Assembly: GCA_903854305.1 (NCBI GenBank)
Contig: CAINWC010000268.1
Coordinates: 1 to 9,245 of the forward strand
Reading direction: 5' to 3'
Length of the DNA: 9,245 nt
Source: an uncultured Pseudomonadota bacterium
GTDB lineage: Bacteria > Pseudomonadota > Gammaproteobacteria > Burkholderiales > Methylophilaceae
The first letter of the stretch is position 1. Each line of letters opens with the position of its first letter. The notes beneath the pieces are model-generated. The model was given only the letters and a program-made list of their open reading frames with translations. It was not told the DNA's origin and did not search any database. Shown here piece by piece: positions 1 to 9,118 of the stretch. The position numbers and the translations under genes were made by a program.

Positions 1-69
1 TAATTTAAAATTTATTTTCAATATCAGAATCGTTCAAGCATCACTCACTTAAGAATAGTTGAAATATCC

Positions 70-73
70 AAGG
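70..73 (+). promoter_or_regulatory. Ribosome binding site of the adaptor gene
   Basis: AAGG lies 7 nt before the ATG at 81. It supports that ATG as the start of the adaptor even though this start gives the protein a longer cytoplasmic N-terminus than E. coli MdtA. The rest of the 1-80 leader is AT-rich and holds no gene, and no convincing -35/-10 pair is visible in it. Confidence 0.6.
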
Positions 74-80
74 TTGTTTT

Positions 81-1376
81 ATGACATTAGAACAAAATCC
101 ACTGTCATTGGCGCAAGCTGATGGCATTACAAAAAAATCAAATAAAACACATATCTGGAAGTGGCTTTTTGCCATATTGATCGCTGTATCCATTGCATGG
201 TTGATTGATGGACGATTTCATCAAAGTACTGAAAAATCAGGCAAAACAAAATTTAACCCTAACTCCATGCCTACGCCAGTATCTGTTGCAAAGCCAGCCC
301 AACGCGATATTAATGTCTATTTAGATTCACTGGGAACAGTGACGCCTCGCAACACGGTAGTGGTTACCTCACTGGTGAATGGTCAGGTACTTAATCTATT
401 TTTTAATGAAGGGCAGATGGTCAAAAAAGGGCAGTTATTAGCACTCATTGACACACGTCCGTATGAAATTCAGCTTGCACAAGCGGAAGGTCAACTCTTA
501 AAAGACAAGGCTTTACTGGATAACGCCTTGTTAGATTTGGATAGGTACAAAACTTTGATTGGACAAAGCTCCATCTCCAAACAAACGTTAGACACCCAAG
601 ACTCGCTAGTTAGGCAATATCATGGCGCTGTCGCTATCGATCAATCACAATTGGATAATGCCAAACTGCAATTAAGCTATTGCCACATCACCGCACCTAT
701 TAGTGGACGTATTGGTTTGCGTCAAGTGGATCCAGGCAATATTATTCAGAGTGCAAATACCACCGGCATTGCCACCATCACGCAGTTGCAGCCGATTACC
801 GCGTTATTTAGCATCCCTGAAGACAATTTACCCGCTGTCGTGCTACGCATGAAATCTGCCTCAAATGTTGCGATCGATGCTTTTGACCGTGGACAAAAAA
901 TAAAGCTGGCAAGTGGTGCTTTACTGACGCCAGACAACCTGATTGATACGACTACCGGCAGCATTAAAATGCGAGCACTCTTCAAAAATGATGATGGCGC
1001 ATTATTTCCGAATCAATTTGTGAATATCAAACTGCTGGTGGACGTGCAAAAGAATGCGATTGTCATACCAATGGCGGCTTTACAGCGTGGCAAGAACGGT
1101 GACTATGTGTATGTGGTCAATCAAGGCAATTCTGTGACGCTTCGCCCAGTGAAAACTGGCAATGTTGAGGGAGAGTTTATCTCAATAATCCAAGGACTAA
1201 GCTTACAAGATGAAGTGGTGATTGACGGTATAGATAAATTGCGTGATGGCGCAAAAATTAAAATAGCGACTACAGGTACTGGTGCAGCTGCTGCACAAAA
1301 AAACGCTTCGAGCAAAGCGGAGCATGATCCAGCGAAGAGCAGAGCAGGTTGGCATAAAAAACAGAACGCGGAATAA
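81..1376 (+). CDS. mdtA: RND efflux periplasmic adaptor subunit (membrane fusion protein), MdtA/MuxA type
   Basis: This is the periplasmic adaptor that bridges the inner-membrane RND pump and the outer-membrane channel. Seen: 431 aa, a hydrophilic start, then one hydrophobic helix at about residues 28-42 (WLFAILIAVSIAWLI). There is no lipobox cysteine, so the protein is anchored by a helix rather than by lipid. The first lipoyl half follows (about 90-125, with GTVTPRNTVVV, NEGQMVKKGQLLALID), then an alpha-hairpin (about 126-198), the second lipoyl half (about 199-235, ITAPISGRIGLRQVDPGN), a beta-barrel (about 237-325, with FPNQFVN) and a membrane-proximal domain (about 326-395, VVIDGIDKLRDGAKI). 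These motifs match E. coli MdtA as I remember it, in the same order. The tail after about residue 398 is Ala/Lys-rich and probably disordered, as in MdtA. It is the first gene of the operon, 9 nt before the first pump gene. The family call is firm; the substrates are unknown, and novobiocin, bile salts, macrolides or beta-lactams are only guesses from relatives. Confidence 0.95.
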   Translation: MTLEQNPLSLAQADGITKKSNKTHIWKWLFAILIAVSIAWLIDGRFHQSTEKSGKTKFNPNSMPTPVSVAKPAQRDINVYLDSLGTVTPRNTVVVTSLVNGQVLNLFFNEGQMVKKGQLLALIDTRPYEIQLAQAEGQLLKDKALLDNALLDLDRYKTLIGQSSISKQTLDTQDSLVRQYHGAVAIDQSQLDNAKLQLSYCHITAPISGRIGLRQVDPGNIIQSANTTGIATITQLQPITALFSIPEDNLPAVVLRMKSASNVAIDAFDRGQKIKLASGALLTPDNLIDTTTGSIKMRALFKNDDGALFPNQFVNIKLLVDVQKNAIVIPMAALQRGKNGDYVYVVNQGNSVTLRPVKTGNVEGEFISIIQGLSLQDEVVIDGIDKLRDGAKIKIATTGTGAAAAQKNASSKAEHDPAKSRAGWHKKQNAE

Positions 1377-1378
1377 GG
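1375..1378 (+). promoter_or_regulatory. Ribosome binding site of the first RND gene, overlapping the adaptor stop codon
   Basis: AAGG begins on the last two bases of the adaptor's TAA stop and ends 7 nt before the ATG at 1386. Ribosomes terminating on the adaptor would expose this site, so translation of the two genes is probably linked (inference). The site also fixes the start at 1386. Confidence 0.55.
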
Positions 1379-1385
1379 TCGTACG

Positions 1386-4300
1386 ATGAACCCCTCCCGC
1401 CTATTTATCCTGCGCCCGGTAGCGACCTCGCTACTAATGCTGGCCATATTTCTTTCTGGCCTGCTAGCCTACCGCATACTGCCAATATCGGCATTACCTG
1501 AAGTAGACTACCCGACCATACAAGTCGTCACTTTATACCCAGGTGCTAGCCCAGACGTTGTCACGTCCTCCATTACAGCACCGCTAGAGCGTCAATTTGG
1601 TCAAATGCCCGGGCTGAATCAAATGTCTTCCACCAGCTCTGGTGGCGCATCGGTCATCACGTTGCAATTTAGCCTAACGATAAGTCTGGATGTTGCTGAA
1701 CAACAAGTGCAGGCCGCCATTAATGCAGGTAGTAACTTTTTGCCGGTTGATTTACCTATGCCGCCTGTCTATAGCAAAGTAAATCCTGCTGATGCGCCAA
1801 TCTTAACGCTCGCCTTAAGTTCTAAAACGTTGCCTTTAACCAGTGTTGAAGATTTAGCTGACACGCGTTTGGCACAAAAGATTTCTCAATTATCAGGTGT
1901 CGGGCTGGTCAGCATCACCGGCGGACAGCGCCCAGCCGTGCGTATTCAGGCAAATCCAAAGGCACTGGCTGCATACGGCGTAGCCTTAGAGGATGTACAT
2001 ACCGCCATCACCAACAGCAATCTATCTCAGGCCAAAGGCAGTTTTGATGGGCCCTCTCGCGCTTCGACCATCGATGCCAATGATCAGATCAAAACGCCAG
2101 ACGAGTACCGGAAATTAATCGTAGCTTATCGAAATGGCGCAGCTGTACGGCTAAGTGATGTAGCAAAGGTCGTGAGTGATGCTGAAAATATTCGATTGGC
2201 GGCTTGGGCAAACCGTGAGCCTGCGGTGATTCTGAATATTCAACGCCAACCAGGCGCTAATGTGATTGAAGTGGTCGATCGCGTCAAAGCTTTACTGCCG
2301 CAATTACAGGCTTCATTACCTGGCGCTGTGGACGTTACAGTGTTAACTGACCGAACAGTCACTATCCGCGCTTCTGTTAAAGATGTGCAGTTCGAGCTGA
2401 TGCTCTCTGTAGCGTTAGTGGTGATGGTGATTTTTCTGTTCTTACGCAGTATTCCGGCCACTATTATTCCTAGCATTGCGGTACCGTTGTCACTGGTAGG
2501 CACCTTTGGCGTGATGTATCTTGCGAATTTCAGCATCAACAATTTAACCTTAATGGCGTTAACAATTGCTACTGGTTTTGTTGTAGATGATGCGGTAGTG
2601 ATGATAGAAAATATTTCGCGTTATATTGAGCAAGGTGAATCCCCTTTAGAGGCCGCGCTTAAAGGCGCTAGACAAATCGGCTTCACCATTATCTCGCTCA
2701 CGCTGTCACTGATTGCGGTGTTGATTCCACTCCTATTTATGGGCGATGTCGTGGGTCGTTTGTTTCGTGAGTTCGCCATTACGCTTGCCGTATCCATTTT
2801 AATCTCTGCATTTGTCTCACTGACACTGACACCCATGATGTGCGCAAAACTGCTACGCCACATTCCATCGTCGGAACGAGGATGGTTTTACAATGCCGCC
2901 GGGAACTTTATTGATGGCATGACTCGCCTTTATGGCAAATCACTTACACATGTACTCAATTATCGTTGGCTAACATTGCTGGTTGCATTTATCACCTTAG
3001 CACTCACTGTGGCCTTGTATATCATGGTGCCTAAAGGGTTTTTCCCTGTGCAGGATACTGGCGTGATTCAGGGCATTTCTGAAGCGCCGCAGTCTGTTTC
3101 ATTTTCCACGATGGCTGAACGCCAACAAGCATTGGTCGATGTCGTACTTAAAGACCCTGCAGTGGAAAGCCTGTCTTCTTTTATAGGCGTAGACGGCATC
3201 AATACCACACTGAACAGCGGACGCATGCTGATTAATCTTAAGCCAAAAGCGCAGCGTAGCGATGATATGCAAGTCATCATGAAGCGTTTACAAGGCACGT
3301 TGACGGAAGTGAGCGGCATTACGCTATATATGCAACCCGTACAGGACCTCACGATTGAAGACCGTGTGAGTCGTAGCCAATATCAATTCATGATGGAAGA
3401 TGCCGATCAGAAGGTGTTAGTGACCGGTGTTGAACGTATGCTAGCGCGTTTGCGGCAGTCTACAAAACTGAAAGACGTTGCAAGTGATATGCAAGACCGT
3501 GGCTTGCAGGTCTATCTGGAGATTAACCGTGATGCTGCCAGCCAGCTTGGCATTACCACCGCAGCCATTGATAATGCGCTTTACAATGCCTTTGGTCAGC
3601 GCCTGATTTCCACTATTTATACACAATCCAATCAGTATCGCGTAGTGCTGGAAGTCGCGCCAGAATTCCGCAATGGCTTAAGTGCTTTGGATGGTATTTA
3701 TGTGACGGCGACTAACAGCAACGGTACAACAGGCGGGCAAGTGCCGCTTAACAGTATTGCCAAAATCAGTGAGCGTGAGGCACCGCTGGTCATCAACCAT
3801 TTGGGACAATTCCCCGCCGCCAATATCTCATTCAATCTTGAAAAAGGTGCCTCGCTTAGCGATGCAGCTAACATTATCAACGCAGCCAAACAGGATCTCG
3901 CGCTACCCGTTAGTACGCGCGTTGTGCTGCAAGGCGCTACGGCAGCATTTACCGCCTCTTTAGCCAATCAGCTAATGTTGCTGTTGGCCGCAGTGGTGAC
4001 TATGTACATAGTATTAGGCGTGCTTTATGAAAGTTATATACACCCCATTACCATTCTTTCCACCTTACCTTCAGCCGGGCTGGGGGCGCTTTTGGCATTG
4101 ATGATTTCGGGTAATGACTTAGGAATCGTCGCCATTATTGGCATCATTCTGCTCATCGGTATCGTCAAAAATAACGCCATTATGATGATTGATTTTGCAC
4201 TCGAAGCGCAGCGCGAGCAAGGCATGTCCGCACGCGATGCAATCTACCAAGCCTGCTTGCTACGTTTGCGCCCGATTCTAATGACCACAATGGCATCCTT

Positions 4301-4517
4301 ATTGGGCGCATTGCCGCTCATGCTGGGTAGCGGTGTAGGTTCAGAATTGCGTCATCCGCTAGGATTAACGATGGTGGGCGGTTTAATCGTCAGCCAAATA
4401 CTAACCCTGTTCACCACACCGGTCATCTATCTGGCATTCGATTCTCTCGCCAATCGATTAGGGTTAGGAGCTGTAGCCCAGCCTACTGAGGTTAAAGGTA
4501 ACATTAGTTCGATATGA
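1386..4517 (+). CDS. mdtB: RND multidrug efflux permease subunit, MdtB/MuxB type
   Basis: Inner-membrane proton/drug antiporter subunit of the HAE-1 RND family, expected to assemble with the next gene's product (E. coli MdtB and MdtC form a B2C heterotrimer). Seen: 1043 aa, full length. The N-terminus [18 protein letters not shown] matches MdtB. TM1 is at about 10-30, a large porter loop runs to about 335, and TM2-6 follow. A second periplasmic loop lies at about 555-862 after PKGFFPVQD, with C-terminal helices from about 863. MdtB hallmarks include [48 protein letters not shown] and [14 protein letters not shown], quoted here in short pieces. Proton relay: the TM4 pair D401-D402 is present, as are R962 and T967. 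The TM10 motif, however, reads VKNNA, so position 929, which aligns with AcrB K940, is Asn. The stop overlaps the next start as ATGA. Subtype assignment is strong from gene order and sequence style. Confidence 0.95.
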   Translation: MNPSRLFILRPVATSLLMLAIFLSGLLAYRILPISALPEVDYPTIQVVTLYPGASPDVVTSSITAPLERQFGQMPGLNQMSSTSSGGASVITLQFSLTISLDVAEQQVQAAINAGSNFLPVDLPMPPVYSKVNPADAPILTLALSSKTLPLTSVEDLADTRLAQKISQLSGVGLVSITGGQRPAVRIQANPKALAAYGVALEDVHTAITNSNLSQAKGSFDGPSRASTIDANDQIKTPDEYRKLIVAYRNGAAVRLSDVAKVVSDAENIRLAAWANREPAVILNIQRQPGANVIEVVDRVKALLPQLQASLPGAVDVTVLTDRTVTIRASVKDVQFELMLSVALVVMVIFLFLRSIPATIIPSIAVPLSLVGTFGVMYLANFSINNLTLMALTIATGFVVDDAVVMIENISRYIEQGESPLEAALKGARQIGFTIISLTLSLIAVLIPLLFMGDVVGRLFREFAITLAVSILISAFVSLTLTPMMCAKLLRHIPSSERGWFYNAAGNFIDGMTRLYGKSLTHVLNYRWLTLLVAFITLALTVALYIMVPKGFFPVQDTGVIQGISEAPQSVSFSTMAERQQALVDVVLKDPAVESLSSFIGVDGINTTLNSGRMLINLKPKAQRSDDMQVIMKRLQGTLTEVSGITLYMQPVQDLTIEDRVSRSQYQFMMEDADQKVLVTGVERMLARLRQSTKLKDVASDMQDRGLQVYLEINRDAASQLGITTAAIDNALYNAFGQRLISTIYTQSNQYRVVLEVAPEFRNGLSALDGIYVTATNSNGTTGGQVPLNSIAKISEREAPLVINHLGQFPAANISFNLEKGASLSDAANIINAAKQDLALPVSTRVVLQGATAAFTASLANQLMLLLAAVVTMYIVLGVLYESYIHPITILSTLPSAGLGALLALMISGNDLGIVAIIGIILLIGIVKNNAIMMIDFALEAQREQGMSARDAIYQACLLRLRPILMTTMASLLGALPLMLGSGVGSELRHPLGLTMVGGLIVSQILTLFTTPVIYLAFDSLANRLGLGAVAQPTEVKGNISSI
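4170..4172 (+). other. Asn codon at the expected TM10 proton-relay lysine (residue 929)
   Basis: The AAT codon encodes N929 in [14 protein letters not shown]. Aligned by eye with AcrB (LSAKNAILIVEFA) and E. coli MdtB (IVKKNAMMMIDFA), this is the AcrB K940 position. A lysine remains one residue earlier (K928). The partner subunit in the next gene has VKKNA with the lysine in place (K920). The alignment across this motif needs no gaps, so the residue correspondence is clear; the functional consequence is inference. Confidence 0.75.
4514..4517 (+). promoter_or_regulatory. ATGA stop-start overlap joining the two RND genes
   Basis: The ATG of the second RND gene (4514-4516) shares bases with the TGA stop of the first (4515-4517). 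No good Shine-Dalgarno lies at normal distance: the nearest purine-rich stretch, AAAGG at 4494-4498, is 15 nt from the ATG. Initiation of the second gene therefore probably depends on ribosomes finishing the first, a plausible way to set the ratio of the two pump subunits (inference). Confidence 0.6.
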
Positions 4518-7500
4518 GTTTCTCCGCTATTTTTGTTAATAGACCTGTTGCTACCAGCCTGTTAATGCTAGGCATCACGTTAGTAGGAGTGGTGTCATTC
4601 AATCTATTGCCGGTAGCAGCTTTACCGCAGGTAGATTTTCCCGTGATATCAGTATCAGCCTCCTTACCCGGTGCCAGCCCGGAAACGATGGCAACGGCAG
4701 TGGCGACGCCGCTAGAACGCTCACTAGGGCGCATTGCCGGTGTCAATGAGATGACCTCCTCCAGCGCCTTAGGTACGACCAATGTCACCTTGCAGTTCGA
4801 TTTGGAACGCGACATCAATGGTGCAGCGCGAGATGTACAAGCGGCTATCAACGCAGCGCGGACCTTACTGCCGACCAATTTGCCAACCAACCCAACCTAT
4901 CGCAAGGTAAATCCTGCCGATGCGCCTATCCTCATCCTTGCGCTGACTTCGGACAGTTTGTCTCAAGGCAAGCTTTACGATGCGGCTTCAACCATCATGG
5001 CGCAGAAGCTGTCACAGATCAAAGGCGTGGGACAAGTCAGCGTCGGCGGTAGCTCTTTACCAGCCGTTCGCGTAGAACTGAACCCCAATGCCCTTAATAA
5101 ATATGGCATTAGTCTTTCGACTGTCAGTAGCGCAATCTCAACCACCAATGGCAATCGACCTAAGGGCGTGATTGAAGGTGGCGATCACCAATGGCAGATT
5201 TATGCCAATGATCAGGTGCGCCTCGCCAAGGATTATTTGCCGATTATCATTGCCTACCATAACGGCGCAGCAGTCCGGTTAAGCGATGTGGCCGAGGTGG
5301 TAGATTCGGTGCAGGACTTACGCAACGAAGGTATTGCTAACGGCAAGCAAGCCGTGCTGGTTCAAATTCGCCGCCAGCCTGGTGCTAACATCATTGAAAC
5401 CGTCGATCGTATACGGGCTGAATTGCCTCAGTTACGCGCTTCAATTTCAAGTGCGATTGATACTACGGTGGTCAGCGACCGCACACCGACCATTCGCGCT
5501 TCAGTGCATGATGTTGAGTTAACTTTGGCAATCTCCATCGGCCTAGTCATCATGGTGGTATTCCTGTTTTTACGCAACCCGCGCGCTACGCTGATTCCAG
5601 CAATCGCTGTGCCAGTCTCGCTGCTGGGTACTTTTGCTGTGATGTATCTATGTGGCTATAGTCTGGATAACCTATCGCTGATGGCGCTGACTGTTGCGAC
5701 AGGTTTTGTAGTGGACGATGCCATCGTGGTGCTGGAAAACGTGTCCCGGCATATCGAAAATGGCGACCCTCCGCTACAGGCAACGCTTAAAGGCACACGC
5801 GAAGTGACGTTTACCGTCATTTCCATGAGTGTTTCACTCATTGCAGTTTTCTTGCCGTTATTACTGATGGGCGGTATCGTCGGACGTTTGCTGCGTGAGT
5901 TTGCGGTCACCTTATCGGTCGCGGTCGCGGTGTCTTTGCTTGTTTCACTAACCTTAACGCCAATGATGTGCGCGCGCCTGCTTAAGCATAAGTCAGTTGC
6001 CAAACCGGGATTCATTTCTGCATTAAGTGAACGTGCTTTCAATGCTTTGCTTCAAGGTTATAAAAACAGTCTGGATGTGGTATTACGTCATGGATTACTG
6101 ACCATGCTGGTATTACTCATAACCGTATGCCTGAACGTATATCTTTACATCATCGTCCCTAAAGGTTTTTTTCCACAACAGGATACTGGGCGTATTTCAG
6201 GTGCAATTCAGGCGGATCAAAGCATTTCATTTCAAGCCATGCGGCACAAACTCACGGACTTTATTGCCATCATCCAACGCGACCCTGCGGTCGAGAATGT
6301 CGTTGGATTTATTGGTGGGGGCCAACGCAATGGTGGTTTCATATTCCTTGCACTCAAACCGCACTCCGAACGTAAAGAGTCTGCTGACCAAGTCATTGCC
6401 AGGCTTCGTCCTAAACTGGCACGAGAGCCTGGTGCTAGTTTGTTTTTACAGCCCGATCAGGATATTCGTATGGGTGGTCGACAAGGCAATGCGCAATATC
6501 AATACACACTGCAGGCGGATGATTTAAAGGAGCTGCAAACATGGGAACCCAAGATTCGTGAAGCATTAACACGCATACCAGGCATCGCCGATGTGAATAG
6601 TGACAAGCAGGACAAGGGCAGCCAAACCTTACTGACCATTGACCGTGATGCCGCGGCTAGATTAGGCGTCACGGTTAAAATGATTGACGCTACACTCAAC
6701 GGATCTTATGGGCAACGCCAAGTATCGACCATTTATGCACCTTTAAATCAATATTATGTGGTGATGGAAGTGGCACCGCAATATTGGCAAAACCCAGAGT
6801 CGCTACGTGATGTTTATATTGTGACCGCAAACGGTGCGCAGGTACCACTTTCTGCAATCAGCCACTTCGAGCCTTCTACAGGGCCACTCGGCGTTAACCA
6901 TCAAGGGCAGTTTGCTGCCTCGACTATTTCTTTTAACCTTAAACCAGGGGTATCGCTCTCACAGGCAACGATTGCGATAGATCGGTCTTTTGCGAGCATT
7001 GGTGTTCCCAGTTCAATTCGTGGTGGTTTTCAAGGCACCGCCAAGGTATTTCAGGCCTCATTACAAAATCAACCTTGGTTAATATTAGCGGCATTACTAA
7101 CGGTTTACATAGTGCTTGGCATGCTTTATGAAAGCTATATTCATCCGCTGACCATTATCTCCACGCTACCGTCTGCCGGAGTCGGCGCTTTGCTGGCTTT
7201 GCTGGCTTTTGGTATGGAATTTAATATCATGGCGATGATAGGCGTGATATTGCTAATTGGAATTGTTAAGAAAAATGCCATCATGCTGATAGACTTTGCT
7301 GTTGATGCGGAGCGCAACCGTGGCCTCAGCGCACGCGATGCCATTTATGAAGCTTGCCAGTTGCGTTTCCGCCCAATCATGATGACGACGATGGCCGCAT
7401 TGCTAGGTGCATTGCCTCTAGCCTTGGGAATCGGTGAAGGTTACGAGCTACGCCAGCCGCTGGGGATTTCCATTGTGGGCGGTCTAATCGTTAGCCAAAT

Positions 7501-7609
7501 CCTAACGCTATATACCACACCAGTTGTTTACCTTTACATGGATAGGCTCAGCACTTGGTGGAAGCAGCGTTTTTTGCGCAACGCTTTGCCTGCAGATCTG
7601 GCAGTGTAA
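4514..7609 (+). CDS. mdtC: RND multidrug efflux permease subunit, MdtC/MuxC type
   Basis: Second, non-identical RND pump subunit, expected to form a hetero-oligomer with the preceding gene's product in the inner membrane and take substrates from the periplasm or outer leaflet. Seen: 1031 aa, full length, with the 12-helix, two-loop RND plan. TM1 is at about 10-30, [11 protein letters not shown] at about 549-559 opens the second periplasmic loop, and C-terminal helices begin at about 854. MdtC-type signatures include [72 protein letters not shown] and [17 protein letters not shown], matching E. coli MdtC in order. The proton relay looks complete: D401-D402 in TM4, K920 in TM10 (VKKNA), R953 and T958 in TM11. 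The start at 4514 is supported by the N-terminus [17 protein letters not shown] aligning with the MdtC start. It overlaps the upstream gene by 4 nt and is followed after 18 nt by the outer-membrane gene. Confidence 0.95.
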   Translation: MSFSAIFVNRPVATSLLMLGITLVGVVSFNLLPVAALPQVDFPVISVSASLPGASPETMATAVATPLERSLGRIAGVNEMTSSSALGTTNVTLQFDLERDINGAARDVQAAINAARTLLPTNLPTNPTYRKVNPADAPILILALTSDSLSQGKLYDAASTIMAQKLSQIKGVGQVSVGGSSLPAVRVELNPNALNKYGISLSTVSSAISTTNGNRPKGVIEGGDHQWQIYANDQVRLAKDYLPIIIAYHNGAAVRLSDVAEVVDSVQDLRNEGIANGKQAVLVQIRRQPGANIIETVDRIRAELPQLRASISSAIDTTVVSDRTPTIRASVHDVELTLAISIGLVIMVVFLFLRNPRATLIPAIAVPVSLLGTFAVMYLCGYSLDNLSLMALTVATGFVVDDAIVVLENVSRHIENGDPPLQATLKGTREVTFTVISMSVSLIAVFLPLLLMGGIVGRLLREFAVTLSVAVAVSLLVSLTLTPMMCARLLKHKSVAKPGFISALSERAFNALLQGYKNSLDVVLRHGLLTMLVLLITVCLNVYLYIIVPKGFFPQQDTGRISGAIQADQSISFQAMRHKLTDFIAIIQRDPAVENVVGFIGGGQRNGGFIFLALKPHSERKESADQVIARLRPKLAREPGASLFLQPDQDIRMGGRQGNAQYQYTLQADDLKELQTWEPKIREALTRIPGIADVNSDKQDKGSQTLLTIDRDAAARLGVTVKMIDATLNGSYGQRQVSTIYAPLNQYYVVMEVAPQYWQNPESLRDVYIVTANGAQVPLSAISHFEPSTGPLGVNHQGQFAASTISFNLKPGVSLSQATIAIDRSFASIGVPSSIRGGFQGTAKVFQASLQNQPWLILAALLTVYIVLGMLYESYIHPLTIISTLPSAGVGALLALLAFGMEFNIMAMIGVILLIGIVKKNAIMLIDFAVDAERNRGLSARDAIYEACQLRFRPIMMTTMAALLGALPLALGIGEGYELRQPLGISIVGGLIVSQILTLYTTPVVYLYMDRLSTWWKQRFLRNALPADLAV

Positions 7610-7616
7610 TTAATAT

Positions 7617-7620
7617 GGAG
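7617..7620 (+). promoter_or_regulatory. Ribosome binding site of the outer-membrane factor gene
   Basis: GGAG sits 7 nt before the ATG at 7628, within the 18-nt gap after the second RND gene. It is the best Shine-Dalgarno match in the operon and gives the last gene its own initiation signal. Confidence 0.65.
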
Positions 7621-7627
7621 TCCTCAG

Positions 7628-9049
7628 ATGTCTAGATTTATTCAAACCACACAGATCGCTTTGCTGATAGCGATGCTGTCAGCCTGTAGCGTAGGGCCAA
7701 ACTACGTCAAGCCAACAATGCAAACGCCGGCAGCATTTAAAGAGCAGGCCGGCTGGAAAACGGCCCAACCGCAGGATGAGTTACCTCGTGGTCAATGGTG
7801 GGAGATTTTTGGCGATACTGAACTGAATAAACTAGTCGCGCAAGTAGAAATCTCTAACCAGAATATCCGCGCTGCAGAAGCACAATATCGGCAAGCTCGC
7901 GCACTAGCACAGCAGTCACAGGCAAGTTATTACCCAACCGTGACGGGCGGAGCTTCTGCGACTCGCAGCAAAGTATCGAATATAAGCAACAGTACGTCCA
8001 ACTACAATTTAAACTTAGGTGCAAGCTGGGAGCCTGATATCTGGGGGCGTATCCAACGCACAGTGGAGGCTGGCAATGCCGGCTTGCAGGCCAGCGCGGC
8101 TGATCTAGAAGCGGCTAAGCTAAGCGCACAGGCGGCCTTAGTGCAAGATTACTTTTTGCTTCGTACCAATGATGCAAGAAAAATGCTATTGGATAATACC
8201 GTCGCTAATTATGAAAAGTCATTACAACTGACACAAAATCAATTCGCGGTAGGCGTCGCTGCACGCGCCGATGTGGTGGCGGCAGAAACCCAGCTCAAAT
8301 CCGCCAAGGCACAAACCGTAGATGTTGGCGTGCAGCGCGCGCAGCTAGAACATGCCATTTCAATTCTGATTGGTAAGGCACCTTCAGAACTTTCGATTGA
8401 ACCGGCCGCTAATGCTTTTGTCACCCTGCCTCCGGCAATTCCGCTCGGAATCCCATCACAATTATTAGAGCGCCGCCCAGATATTGCTGCTGCCGAAAGA
8501 CGTGCTGCTCAAGCAAATGCACAAATAGGCGTAGCAGAAGCTGCTTTTTATCCTAGCCTAACGCTATCTGCCACGCTCGGTTTACAAAGCCCCAGCTTTG
8601 CCAATTGGTTAACCGCGCCCGCTCGGTTCTGGTCATTGGGCCCAGCATTGGCACAAACTATTTTTGATGGTGGCCTACGCAAGGCACAAACAGCGCAGGC
8701 TTTGGCAGTTTATGACCAAAATACTGCGAATTACCGACAAACTATTTTGCTTGCATTTCAACAGGTAGAAGATAATCTCGCCGCGCTAAGGATTCTGGAG
8801 CAAGAAGCGCAACTACAAGATGATGCGGTTAAATCAGCCCAAGAATCGCTTCAGATTACCCTTAATCAATACAAGGCAGGCACAATTACATATTTAAACG
8901 TAGTCACTGTGGAAACGATTGCACTCAATAACGAAATCACCGCACTTGGTATTCAAAGTAACCGGCTTACAGCGGCAGTTTTACTTGTAACGGCGTTAGG
9001 GGGTGGCTGGAATACGTCAGCGTTAAATACCTTGATTAAAAAACCTTAG
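7628..9049 (+). CDS. Outer-membrane efflux channel lipoprotein, NodT/OprM (OpmB-like) family
   Basis: Outer-membrane factor that forms the trimeric exit duct of the tripartite pump. Seen: 473 aa with a lipoprotein signal peptide: a basic/polar start, hydrophobic core IALLIAML, and lipobox LSAC with the lipidated cysteine at residue 20. The +2 residue is Ser, not Asp, which fits outer-membrane sorting. The mature start SVGPNYVKPTMQTPAAFKE and the RGQWWEIFGD box (about 54-63) are typical of the family. Two outer-membrane-efflux repeats follow, at about residues 64-250 and 275-460. The second opens with the family motif LLERRPDIAAAERRAAQANAQIGVAEA, given here only as a landmark at about 279-305; FYPSLTLSATLG and the FDGG box (346-349) lie beyond it. 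From memory the N-terminal part resembles Pseudomonas OpmB, the partner of MuxABC, which fits its place as last gene here. Translation ends with TAG. A dedicated channel suggests this pump need not borrow a general TolC. Confidence 0.95.
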   Translation: MSRFIQTTQIALLIAMLSACSVGPNYVKPTMQTPAAFKEQAGWKTAQPQDELPRGQWWEIFGDTELNKLVAQVEISNQNIRAAEAQYRQARALAQQSQASYYPTVTGGASATRSKVSNISNSTSNYNLNLGASWEPDIWGRIQRTVEAGNAGLQASAADLEAAKLSAQAALVQDYFLLRTNDARKMLLDNTVANYEKSLQLTQNQFAVGVAARADVVAAETQLKSAKAQTVDVGVQRAQLEHAISILIGKAPSELSIEPAANAFVTLPPAIPLGIPSQLLERRPDIAAAERRAAQANAQIGVAEAAFYPSLTLSATLGLQSPSFANWLTAPARFWSLGPALAQTIFDGGLRKAQTAQALAVYDQNTANYRQTILLAFQQVEDNLAALRILEQEAQLQDDAVKSAQESLQITLNQYKAGTITYLNVVTVETIALNNEITALGIQSNRLTAAVLLVTALGGGWNTSALNTLIKKP

Positions 9050-9063
9050 AATGTCTCATCCAA

Positions 9064-9085
9064 ATAATACATAGCTATGTATTAT
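9064..9085. repeat. Perfect 22-bp palindrome just after the operon
   Basis: The 11-base half-site ATAATACATAG is followed directly by its exact reverse complement, centred between 9074 and 9075, starting 14 nt after the last stop codon. As RNA it could form a 9-bp AU-rich stem with an AGCU loop. No T-tract follows on either strand, so a classical intrinsic terminator is unlikely. It could be a protein-binding operator, or an mRNA 3'-end hairpin. Function unknown. Confidence 0.7.
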
Positions 9086-9118
9086 GATGTTGATTAAACA
9101 TAAATAGTCCACCCTGAA

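Noticed and set aside
1..41. Divergent gene on the minus strand starting at the CAT at 39-41
   Set aside because: Read on the minus strand, the frame stops after five codons.
1..80. Promoter or BaeR-type regulator box upstream of the operon
   Set aside because: No -35/-10 pair with proper spacing and nothing resembling the E. coli BaeR box as I remember it; the AT-rich hexamers present are too weak. The real promoter may lie before position 1.
1121..1447. 108-codon minus-strand frame spanning the adaptor/RND junction
   Set aside because: Both sides are certain plus-strand genes; no recognisable domain.
4504..4890. 128-codon open frame on the minus strand opposite the start of the second RND gene
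   Set aside because: It lies antisense to a strongly conserved, certain coding region, has no recognisable protein character, and is explained by the codon use of the true gene.
5656..6042. 128-codon open frame on the minus strand opposite the TM4-TM6 region of the second RND gene
   Set aside because: Composition (Ser/Thr/Arg-rich) is what antisense reading of hydrophobic helices gives; no support as a gene.
6201..6527. 108-codon open frame on the plus strand in another frame of the second RND gene
   Set aside because: Fully inside the RND gene and with no recognisable motif; an out-of-frame shadow.
9064..9085. Palindrome as a rho-independent terminator of the operon
   Set aside because: AT-only-rich stem with just a few GC pairs and no T-tract after it on either strand.
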